Source of the DNA: Clostridia bacterium
GTDB taxonomy: Bacteria > Bacillota > Clostridia > TANB77 > CAG-508
NCBI GenBank assembly: GCA_022797635.1
Contig: JAAWKZ010000006.1
Span: forward strand, 1-51,124
Length of the DNA stretch: 51,124 nt
Direction: 5' to 3'
A program made the translations under genes and the position numbers. Numbering within the stretch: position 1 is the first letter of the stretch; the number at the start of each line of letters is the position of its first letter. A model generated the notes under the pieces. That model saw only the letters and a program-made list of their open reading frames with translations, searched no databases and had not been told where the DNA came from. Shown here in pieces: positions 8,559-16,394 of this stretch.

Positions 8559-11500
8559 TTGTATTTAAAAAGAATGGAATTGCAAGGTTTTAAATCCTTT
8601 GCAGATAAAACAGTATTAGAATTTAAACCAGGTATCACTTCTGTAATCGGTCCAAATGGCTCGGGGAAAAGTAACATTTCAGATGCGATTCGTTGGGTAC
8701 TTGGTGAACAAAGTATGAAATCCTTAAGAGGTGCAAAATCTGAGGATATTATTTTTGCGGGGACACAAGCTAGAAAATCACTAGGCTTTGCAGAAGTTTC
8801 TATTGTTATTGATAACTCAGATAGCAAATTACCAGTAGAATATACAGAAGTAACTGTTACGAGAAAAATTTATCGTAGCGGAGAAACAGGATATTTTATT
8901 AACAAAACGCCTTGCCGTTTGAAGGACATTTTGGAATTATTCATGGATACTGGAATTGGAAAAGATGGATACAGTATCATTGGACAGGGGAAAATTGATG
9001 AGATTTTAAGTAATAAATCAGAAGATAGAAGACATATTTTTGAGGAAGCAGCAGGAATTGTAAAATATAGAACGAGAAAAGCAGAGTCTGAAAAGAAGTT
9101 AGAGCAAACAAAATTAAACTTACTTCGTATTAATGACATTTTATCAGAAGTAGAAGCAACTATTGAACCACTTAAAATACAAGCTGATAAAGCAAAACAA
9201 TTCCTAGACTTAAGAGAAGAATTAAAGTCTATTGAAGTAGGACTTTTTGTGTATAATATTGTTACCTATAAAGAAAGATTAGAACAAATTGTAAAAGATT
9301 ATGACATTTTAGTTTCTCAAAAAGAGTCAGAAGACACGAAAATGGAAAACTTGCAAGCAAGTAAGGAAACATTAAGACAGGCAATTGATGACATTACGAA
9401 ACAAATTGAAGAAATGCAGAATTTAGGATTTGAAAGTAGTAATAAAATTGAAAAAATCAATTCTGAAATTGGAATTCACAAAGAGAGAATTCAAAATAAT
9501 AGCAATAATCAAGAAAGATTAGTTGAGGAAATAGAAGAAGTAAAAACAAGAATTTCAGAATTGCAAGAAGAACAAAAGCAAAAATTAGAAAAGAAAACTA
9601 GCTTAGGTTCTAATAAGGAAAAGTTTGAAAAGGAATTGGCGGGAAAGGAAGCAGAACTTAGCGAATTAACGAAGAAGCTATCAGATAAAGAGTTAGAAAT
9701 CGAAGGGAAGAAACAAGCAGTTGAGCAATACACAGATAAAAAATATGAGTTGGCAAGTGAAGTAAATACTTTAGATGTTAATTTTGAAAACTTAGAAAAA
9801 CGCAAAAAACAAGTACAAACTGAAATTGATTCTACTATTTCAGAATTGGATAGCACAAGAATGGAAAAGCAAGAACTTTCCAAAGGATTTTATGAAATTG
9901 AGTCTAAAAGAAATACAGCTGTAAATAATTTAGAGAAAAAGCAGACAGTTAAAAATGAAAGTATGCAAAAGGTAAAGCAGTTTGAAGAAGAGGTTAGCAA
10001 ATTAGAATACAACCAAAGAATGAAACAAGCTAGACATCAATTTTTAGTGGAAACAGAAAAGGAAAAAGAGGGATATAACAAAACCGTTAAGTCTCTATTA
10101 TTCCATTGTGAAAAAGATAGTAGCTTAAATAAAGGAGTTCATGGAGTTTTAGCTAATTTGGTATCCGTAGACAAAGAATATGAGCTGGCAATTGAGATGT
10201 GCTTAGGACAAGCTTTACAAAATGTGGTTACAGAAACAGAGCAAGATGCTAAAAAGCTAATTGAGCATTTAAGGAAAAATAGCTTAGGTAGAGCATCATT
10301 TTTACCAATCTCTTCTATACAAGGTAGAAAGCTAGACAAGTTAACCAAAATGGACGGAGTAATAGGCATTGCTTCTGATTTAGTGAAATGCAACAAAAGA
10401 TATGAACAAATTGTGCTAAATTTACTAGGAAGAACAGTAGTTGTGAAAGATATGGATACAGCCATTAATTTAGCCAAAAAAGATAAATATTCTTTTAGAA
10501 TTGTTACATTGCAAGGGGATATTGTCAGTTCTACTGGTTCTATTTCAGGTGGTAGTGTTCAAACGAAAAGCGTAAATATTTTAGGTAGAAGTAGGGAAAT
10601 TGAAGAACTTGAAAAAGAATTAAAGAAAATAGAAAAACAAATTGAGGATAAGAAAAAAGAGCAAGAAGATTATGCAGCTTCTATTGGTGACTTAATTGAA
10701 GAAACAGCTAAGCTAGAAAGAGAATTACAAGAAATCGAAATTGTTTATGCCACGGAAAAGCAGAAAATGGTTGCCATCGAGGAAAATATCAGTCGTTTAG
10801 AAGAAAGACGTGATAGATTAAAGCAAGAAGAAGTGACCATAGAAGAACAAAAGGCAGAAAATAGGAAGCAAAAAGAAGTAAAAGAACAAGAAAGTGTTTC
10901 TATTGTTAAAGAAATGGAAGAATTAAATACTATTATTGAGCAATTTGCTGTAAATAATAGAGATAATCAGAAATATATTGATGATTTGAATTTAGATATT
11001 ACTAATTTGAAGATTTCTGTTAGTTCTTTTGATGAAAGTGAAAACTCTATTGATGAGATGGTTGCTAGAATTGAGCAAGATATTGAAAATCAGAAAAAGA
11101 GCATGGAGTCCAAGCAAGCTACTATAGAAGAAAACAAAAAGGATAATCAAGAATTAGAAGTAGATATTCAAAACTTAGAAGCGCAAATTGAGCAAATTAA
11201 GTTAGAGGTTAGCAATAGTTCAAACAAAGTAGAAGAGTTAAAACAAGAAAGAACTCAAAAAAATGAAAAGATGACACAAACAGAAACTGAAATTACAAGT
11301 CAGTTTGGTGTGCTAGAAGGTTTAAAAGAACAAATTGTGAAGCTTGAAGTAAAAAAGACAAAAGTAGAACAAGATTTACAGCAAGTGACGGAACAATTAT
11401 GGGAAGAGTATGAATTAACACCAAACAATACTGGGGAATATTCAAAACCAAGTAATGTAGTAACAGCACAAAAGCAAGTGAATAGTTTAAGAAGCAAAAT

Positions 11501-12101
11501 TAAAGATTTGGGAAGCATTAATATTGACTCTATTGAAGAATATAAGAAGACGAAAGAAAGATATGATTTCATGTCTGAGCAACGTTTAGATTTAGAAAAT
11601 ACTGCCACAAAATTAAGAGCTATTATTAATGACATGACAGAAACCATGCAACAACAATTTAAAGAGAAATTTGCTATTATCAGCAAAAACTTTAATGAAG
11701 TATTTGTGGAGTTATTTGGTGGGGGAAAGGCAGAACTAATTTTAGAAGATGAAAATAATATTTTAGAATGTGGTATTGATATTCGTGTACAACCAACTGG
11801 TAAGAAACTACAAAATATGATGCTATTATCAGGTGGAGAAAAGGCTTTCACTGCTATTGCATTATTATTTGCTATTCTAAAAATGAGCCCAGCGCCATTC
11901 TGTATTTTAGACGAAATTGAAGCGGCTTTAGATGATGTTAACGTATATCGTTTTGCGGAATACTTAAAGAAATTCTGCAAAGAAACACAGTTCTTAGTCA
12001 TTACTCACAGAAAAGGTACTATGGAGGCAGCAGATACTGTTTATGGTGTTACAATGGAGGAAAATGGAATTAGTAAGTTATTATCTATAAAATTAAAATA
12101 A
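8559..12101 (+). CDS. smc: Chromosome segregation protein SMC
   Basis: ATPase of the condensin complex that loops and compacts the chromosome. The 1180 residues show Walker A GPNGSGKSN near the N-terminus and a long coiled coil rich in Glu/Lys. The hinge is at about 515-670 (GVHGVLANLVSVDKEYE to GSISGGS). A second coiled coil follows, then the C-terminal signature LLSGGEKAFTAIALLFA and Walker B CILDEIEAALDD. I start it at TTG 8559, giving MYLKRMELQGFKSF as in other SMCs, with AGGTGA 6 bases upstream. The GTG at 8550 lies inside that site. ScpA, ScpB and FtsY are not adjacent. Own promoter and terminator. Confidence 0.97.
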   Translation: MYLKRMELQGFKSFADKTVLEFKPGITSVIGPNGSGKSNISDAIRWVLGEQSMKSLRGAKSEDIIFAGTQARKSLGFAEVSIVIDNSDSKLPVEYTEVTVTRKIYRSGETGYFINKTPCRLKDILELFMDTGIGKDGYSIIGQGKIDEILSNKSEDRRHIFEEAAGIVKYRTRKAESEKKLEQTKLNLLRINDILSEVEATIEPLKIQADKAKQFLDLREELKSIEVGLFVYNIVTYKERLEQIVKDYDILVSQKESEDTKMENLQASKETLRQAIDDITKQIEEMQNLGFESSNKIEKINSEIGIHKERIQNNSNNQERLVEEIEEVKTRISELQEEQKQKLEKKTSLGSNKEKFEKELAGKEAELSELTKKLSDKELEIEGKKQAVEQYTDKKYELASEVNTLDVNFENLEKRKKQVQTEIDSTISELDSTRMEKQELSKGFYEIESKRNTAVNNLEKKQTVKNESMQKVKQFEEEVSKLEYNQRMKQARHQFLVETEKEKEGYNKTVKSLLFHCEKDSSLNKGVHGVLANLVSVDKEYELAIEMCLGQALQNVVTETEQDAKKLIEHLRKNSLGRASFLPISSIQGRKLDKLTKMDGVIGIASDLVKCNKRYEQIVLNLLGRTVVVKDMDTAINLAKKDKYSFRIVTLQGDIVSSTGSISGGSVQTKSVNILGRSREIEELEKELKKIEKQIEDKKKEQEDYAASIGDLIEETAKLERELQEIEIVYATEKQKMVAIEENISRLEERRDRLKQEEVTIEEQKAENRKQKEVKEQESVSIVKEMEELNTIIEQFAVNNRDNQKYIDDLNLDITNLKISVSSFDESENSIDEMVARIEQDIENQKKSMESKQATIEENKKDNQELEVDIQNLEAQIEQIKLEVSNSSNKVEELKQERTQKNEKMTQTETEITSQFGVLEGLKEQIVKLEVKKTKVEQDLQQVTEQLWEEYELTPNNTGEYSKPSNVVTAQKQVNSLRSKIKDLGSINIDSIEEYKKTKERYDFMSEQRLDLENTATKLRAIINDMTETMQQQFKEKFAIISKNFNEVFVELFGGGKAELILEDENNILECGIDIRVQPTGKKLQNMMLLSGGEKAFTAIALLFAILKMSPAPFCILDEIEAALDDVNVYRFAEYLKKFCKETQFLVITHRKGTMEAADTVYGVTMEENGISKLLSIKLK

Positions 12102-12116
12102 TATTTATATGAAAAG

Positions 12117-12156
12117 AATCACCTTTTATAGAATATCTAAAAAGGTGATTTTTTGT
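12117..12156. terminator. intrinsic terminator between convergent genes
   Basis: Perfect 11-bp stem 12117-12127 / 12140-12150 followed by TTTTTG on the plus strand. It serves smc and may also serve the minus-strand operon ending at 12207. Confidence 0.75.
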
Positions 12157-12206
12157 ATTATAATGAAATAATAGCTGAAGTTATAAAATGTTAAAAAGTC
12201 AACGAT

Positions 12207-13727
12207 TTAACCGCAGTTTTTATCATACTCTTCTAGTGCCTCTTGTGCATATTGTGTATCTGTTAAACAAGGGACATACTGCGTACCAATTTTTTGACGA
12301 GTTTCATTTCCTTTTCCAGTAATTAAAATAACACTATTAGGATTTTCTAAAATTGCTTGTTTAATGGCTTCTCCTCGGTCATCTATAATTTTGTACTTTC
12401 CATGTTCTTCTACAATATAAGTTGCAATCTCTTTACTAATATCAGCTGCTTCTTCAGGGCCAGGATCTTCAGCAGTTAAATAAGTGATAGCTGAATTTTT
12501 GCCAGATAGACGACCTAAATCCTTTCTACGAAGAAAAGCTTTTCCACCAGGACAACCAAATACAGTAATGATTTTTTTATCTGGATATTCTTGTCTGGTA
12601 GACTCATATAATTTTTCAAAACTTAATTTATTATGAGCGTAATCAACAATAACTATAATACTACTATCTTTGCTCATATGAGATTCCATTCTACCGCTAG
12701 CTCTAGCGATTTTTAATCCCTCATAAATATTCTCATAAGGAATATTAAGGCTAATTGCTACGCAAATGGCAGCTAAAGCATTTTCAACATTAAATAAACC
12801 TGGCATAGTAAGTAAGATTTCGTTTTCCCACTCAGGAGTTTTCACTTGAAAGCTGATAGAAGTATGAGTTGGTTTTTGAATGTTGTATGCGTATACATCT
12901 GCTTTTGAGTTTTTTGTACTAAAGGTAACTATCTTTTGGGAAACTTGTGCTTCTTTTAAAATTCTGTCAATGTGGTCACTATCTAAGTTCACACATGCAG
13001 TTTCTACTTGTTTGAAGAATGTAAGTTTAGAAGCAAAGTAATCTTCAAAATCAGGGTGCTCAATAGTACTGATATGGTCCTCAGAAATATTCATGAACAC
13101 GCCTACTTTATAAGCTACATCATGAACCCTGTCTAATTTTAAGGCTTGGCTACTAACTTCCATGACTAGATTTTGAATCTTACAATCCACTGCATTTGCA
13201 ATATGTTCTTGCAAATCAATAGATTCAGGGCTAGTAATCAGTGATTCTTTGCAAGTTTTACCATCATAGGTATCAATAGAAGAAATAATGGCTGTATCAG
13301 GCAAGTTTTGAGACTTCATATAGTTATCCAAAATACTTTTGATATAATAGGCAGTAGTTGATTTTCCCTTAGTACCAGTTAAACCTATCATATTTAATTT
13401 GGTAGCAGGGAAGTCATAAAATAGAGAAGAAATGGCAGCTAATGATTTTCGAATATTGTTTACTACAATATGTGGAAAATTAGGTTGTGATACATTCTCT
13501 TTTTCTGCTACATATATCATTGCGCCATTTTGAAGAGCCTCAAGCAAATATTCGGGTTTGTATTTAATTCCTTTGCAAATATATAAAGTATTTTCTGTTA
13601 CATTTTTAGAATTGTGAGCAATCTGAGAAATAGGAGTAGAAAGGTTTAAATTTTTTACTACAATTTCGTCTATTAAATTTTCTTTTTCTAAAATATCAAT
13701 ATAATCTTTTAGAGTGTATGTTTTCAT
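12207..13727 (-). CDS. MurE-like Mur ligase (UDP-MurNAc-tripeptide synthetase family)
   Basis: ATP-dependent amide ligase of 506 residues with MurE order: a UDP-binding N-domain (about 1-100), an ATP-binding P-loop TGTKGKSTT (117-125), MEVSSQALKLDR and ISEDH in the central domain, and a C-domain with VDYAHN and GKGNET. In meso-DAP ligases the third-residue specificity loop reads DNPR; here it is AEDPGPE (419-425), without the arginine, so the added amino acid is probably not meso-DAP. Lysine-type enzymes also lack this Arg and use GTKGK-type loops. It is the last gene of an operon with an ATP-grasp ligase and a racemase, which suggests a peptidoglycan-stem or side-chain role. Start ATG has AGGAG at good spacing. 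Confidence 0.85.
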   Translation of the reverse strand: MKTYTLKDYIDILEKENLIDEIVVKNLNLSTPISQIAHNSKNVTENTLYICKGIKYKPEYLLEALQNGAMIYVAEKENVSQPNFPHIVVNNIRKSLAAISSLFYDFPATKLNMIGLTGTKGKSTTAYYIKSILDNYMKSQNLPDTAIISSIDTYDGKTCKESLITSPESIDLQEHIANAVDCKIQNLVMEVSSQALKLDRVHDVAYKVGVFMNISEDHISTIEHPDFEDYFASKLTFFKQVETACVNLDSDHIDRILKEAQVSQKIVTFSTKNSKADVYAYNIQKPTHTSISFQVKTPEWENEILLTMPGLFNVENALAAICVAISLNIPYENIYEGLKIARASGRMESHMSKDSSIIVIVDYAHNKLSFEKLYESTRQEYPDKKIITVFGCPGGKAFLRRKDLGRLSGKNSAITYLTAEDPGPEEAADISKEIATYIVEEHGKYKIIDDRGEAIKQAILENPNSVILITGKGNETRQKIGTQYVPCLTDTQYAQEALEEYDKNCG

Positions 13728-13782
13728 AATTTATCTCCTAATATTTTATAATTTAAATTATTTACTAGTTATAAAGATATCA

Positions 13783-15018
13783 TTACCAACTGAAAGTTTT
13801 ATACTTTTTCTTGTAATTGAAATCTTTAGCAATTAAATATAATCTTCTTCTAAAACTCTTGTCAGATTTATATTTTAAAGGATTTACTAATTTTTTTTGC
13901 TTGGCTAAAGCAAGGGTTTCGTTTCTAAGAGGCTCACTTGTAACATATTTTTTGATAATGCTCTTAGGAACAAAACTTAAAGCCACTTTGTCTTTCATTA
14001 AAGTACAAGGTTTTTCTTTATGATAAATTAAATCATCAATTAAGTATTGAACTAAATTATGACCACCAGCAGTCAAATAATAACTACATCTAGCTTGTCT
14101 AGGGTTAATTTCTAGCACTTTATATGTTTGGGTTCGCGAATCATATTTTAAGTCGAATTCGGCAAAGCCTTGATATCCCATTCGTTCCATAAAGGCTTTT
14201 AAGGGTTCAACTAATTTTTCATTAAAACCGTGTTCATTAAAACCATTTACTAAAACAGTACAATTTCCAATTCCACCAGGATTTCTTTCTTGTAATCCAA
14301 TTTGTGCAAAAGTGATTAACTGCACTTTTTTATCTTTACTGCAATAGAAAACGCAGTCAAATAGGGCACAATCATCACCAGGAATAAACTCTTGTATCAC
14401 CAAATTGCTTTTATAGCCAGAGTTCTCTATTTTCTCAATGACTTGTCCCAATTCTTCACGAGAAGATACTTTAAATACTTTGAACATTCCATCAAATTTG
14501 TGGTTATGATATTCAATATTATTGCCAGGTTTTACAATTAATGGATACATAAGGTCTGACACTTTTTCCTCATCTAGTTTTTCATTTTGTCCACAAGAAT
14601 AAATATACGTTTTAGGAACATCTAATTCACTTCCTTGAAAGGTTTGATAAAAAGTATCTTTAACCAAAATTTGGTTTAAAATTTTTAGACTAGGATAATT
14701 GTGTATAAACTTTTTATTTAATTTAGTTTGATTTTCTATAATTAGTCTTACTAATTCATCACTTGTACCAATTAAAAGAATTTGATTTTCTTTTTGTTCT
14801 TTTGCATAATTGTTTAAAGTATTTACAAATATTTCTGTATTTTCAAAGTCAGGAACTTCTTTAAAGTTAACAATACTGCTATAGGAAACAACACCAATAG
14901 ACCTTTTAGAAATGACATTTACTTTTTCATGATAAAGTTCATGGTAACATCTTGCCATATAGTAGGCATTGAAATCGCTTCCTAAAATTAAGACATTAAA
15001 ATCTTTTTCCATATACAT
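13783..15018 (-). CDS. ATP-grasp carboxylate-amine ligase (COG3919-like)
   Basis: About 411 residues. The N-terminal FNVLILGSDFNAYYMAR looks like the nucleotide-fold lobe. The middle has YPLIVKPG (ATP lysine), LVIQEFIPGDDCALFD, and the catalytic part FAEFDLKYD...KVLEINPRQARCSYY (metal-binding Glu/Asn). The enzyme should form an amide bond through an acyl phosphate. It lies between a MurE-like ligase and an amino-acid racemase, so joining a D- or L-amino acid to a peptidoglycan precursor is a reasonable inference, as with the known D-Asp ligases of enterococci. The start is ATG 15018 with AGAAGGGA upstream; an in-frame TTG lies just before it. The substrate is unknown. Confidence 0.75.
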   Translation of the reverse strand: MYMEKDFNVLILGSDFNAYYMARCYHELYHEKVNVISKRSIGVVSYSSIVNFKEVPDFENTEIFVNTLNNYAKEQKENQILLIGTSDELVRLIIENQTKLNKKFIHNYPSLKILNQILVKDTFYQTFQGSELDVPKTYIYSCGQNEKLDEEKVSDLMYPLIVKPGNNIEYHNHKFDGMFKVFKVSSREELGQVIEKIENSGYKSNLVIQEFIPGDDCALFDCVFYCSKDKKVQLITFAQIGLQERNPGGIGNCTVLVNGFNEHGFNEKLVEPLKAFMERMGYQGFAEFDLKYDSRTQTYKVLEINPRQARCSYYLTAGGHNLVQYLIDDLIYHKEKPCTLMKDKVALSFVPKSIIKKYVTSEPLRNETLALAKQKKLVNPLKYKSDKSFRRRLYLIAKDFNYKKKYKTFSW

Positions 15019-15036
15019 CAAATCCCTTCTTATAGA

Positions 15037-16233
15037 TTATCTTTCATCAATTTCTACTGTTTTTCCGTCCTTAACTAATACTCTAGGTAACCAATCATTT
15101 AACATACAAGCACCTTCATATACACTAGTACCAACATAGTGAGCAACTTCACGCATTGGAATTTCATCACCAATTAAAGTAACTTTATCACCAACATACA
15201 CAGTTTCATCTACTTTTGCAATTAACATTCCCATATTCACATCACCAATTAAAGAATAACGTTTTCCATGAATCACAATTTGTCTTCCTTTATTTCTTCT
15301 AGAAAAACCATCAGCATAGCCAATAGGAATAATTGCTACATGTATATCCTCTTGTGCTTCGTAAATTCTACCATAACCAACGAAGCTTCCCTTAGCAATT
15401 TTCTTTACTTGTATGACTTCACTATATAAAGAAAAAGCAGTTTTTAAATTAATATCAATATCAGTAATAGTTGGGCTAATATGATGTTTTTTATGATAGC
15501 GTTCTCTTTTCCATTTTCTTAAACGTCCCATAAAATTATTTGGTAGTGGTGCAGGAGTAGTATTATATCCATATAGGATAATGCCTAAACGAATTCCATT
15601 AGCAAAGTCGATTTTGGTATGATTTAATAAAGTTTGACTTCTACCTAAATGCACAATAGGAATTTGACTTAAATCAATACTAGCTGTAACTTCTTGAAAT
15701 TTCGAAAATTGGTTGTCCCAAGAAATATCATAAATACCGTCAGTAGCGAAATGTGTGAAGATACCCTCTAATATAATATTTTGTTTTTGCTGTAAGCCCT
15801 CTACAACTTCTTTTACTTCTTGAGCACTAGTGAAACCAAGTCTGCACATACCAGAGTCAATTTTGATATGCACTTTTAATGGCTTAGTTATCTCTTGTTC
15901 CACTAATTTTTCATAGTATTCATAATTTGGTATAGAAATAGTAATATCATATTCTAAACATTCTTTTAAATAGGAAATAGAAATTGGCTCTAAACAAAGA
16001 ATGGGAATTGTAATTCCATCTTTTCTTAGACTAATTCCTTCTTCTAAAGAACTGATAGCTAAATAATTGATACCGCTTTCTACTAGGTATTTTGCCACTT
16101 TATCACTATGACCGTAGGCGTTTCCTTTTACAACACCAAAATAGTATTGATAATCAGGATACTTTTTGATAATTTCTTTTACATTGTATTGTAAATTATC
16201 TACATTAATTTCAACATAAGAATTTCGATACAT
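15037..16233 (-). CDS. alr: Alanine racemase family PLP enzyme
   Basis: A 398-residue fold-III PLP enzyme. The PLP lysine lies in FGVVKGNAYGH (family: VVKANAYGH), HIKIDSGMCRLGF is the second typical motif, and GYGRIYEAQ with IIPIGYADGF holds the C-terminal tyrosine region. It converts L- and D-alanine or a related amino acid. The Ala-to-Gly change next to the PLP lysine and the Cys in GMCRLG are uncommon, and its place in an operon with MurE-like and ATP-grasp ligases leaves room for another substrate such as serine or aspartate. First gene of a three-gene minus-strand operon (gaps 18 and 55 bases). Confidence 0.85.
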   Translation of the reverse strand: MYRNSYVEINVDNLQYNVKEIIKKYPDYQYYFGVVKGNAYGHSDKVAKYLVESGINYLAISSLEEGISLRKDGITIPILCLEPISISYLKECLEYDITISIPNYEYYEKLVEQEITKPLKVHIKIDSGMCRLGFTSAQEVKEVVEGLQQKQNIILEGIFTHFATDGIYDISWDNQFSKFQEVTASIDLSQIPIVHLGRSQTLLNHTKIDFANGIRLGIILYGYNTTPAPLPNNFMGRLRKWKRERYHKKHHISPTITDIDINLKTAFSLYSEVIQVKKIAKGSFVGYGRIYEAQEDIHVAIIPIGYADGFSRRNKGRQIVIHGKRYSLIGDVNMGMLIAKVDETVYVGDKVTLIGDEIPMREVAHYVGTSVYEGACMLNDWLPRVLVKDGKTVEIDER

Positions 16234-16265
16234 AATTTGCCTTTCTATGCTTAAAAATTTTCTTC

Positions 16266-16317
16266 ATTATATCATATTATTGTGATTTTACAAGTGGAAA
16301 ATAAGCGGTGCTAATTT
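16266..16317 (-). promoter_or_regulatory. promoter of the racemase/ATP-grasp/MurE-like operon
   Basis: Minus strand TTGTAA (16293-16288), 16 bases, TATAAT (16271-16266). The block 16291-16317 overlapping the -35 matches the one at 6196-6223; 15 bases (CAAGTGGAAAATAAG on the plus strand) are identical. Confidence 0.6.
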
Positions 16318-16394
16318 CTACATTTTCAGTCATAATTTAAGACAAGCCACATATATATTAATAAATTAAAAACACAAAGGAGGGTGTTATATTT

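Noticed and set aside
8114..8827. Minus-strand open frame over the end of mtaD and the start of smc
   Set aside because: It runs through a terminator and the smc promoter, and has no motif or ribosome site.
11300..12001. Long open frame on the minus strand opposite the end of smc
   Set aside because: The composition mirrors smc codons and shows no start signal; smc on the other strand is certain.
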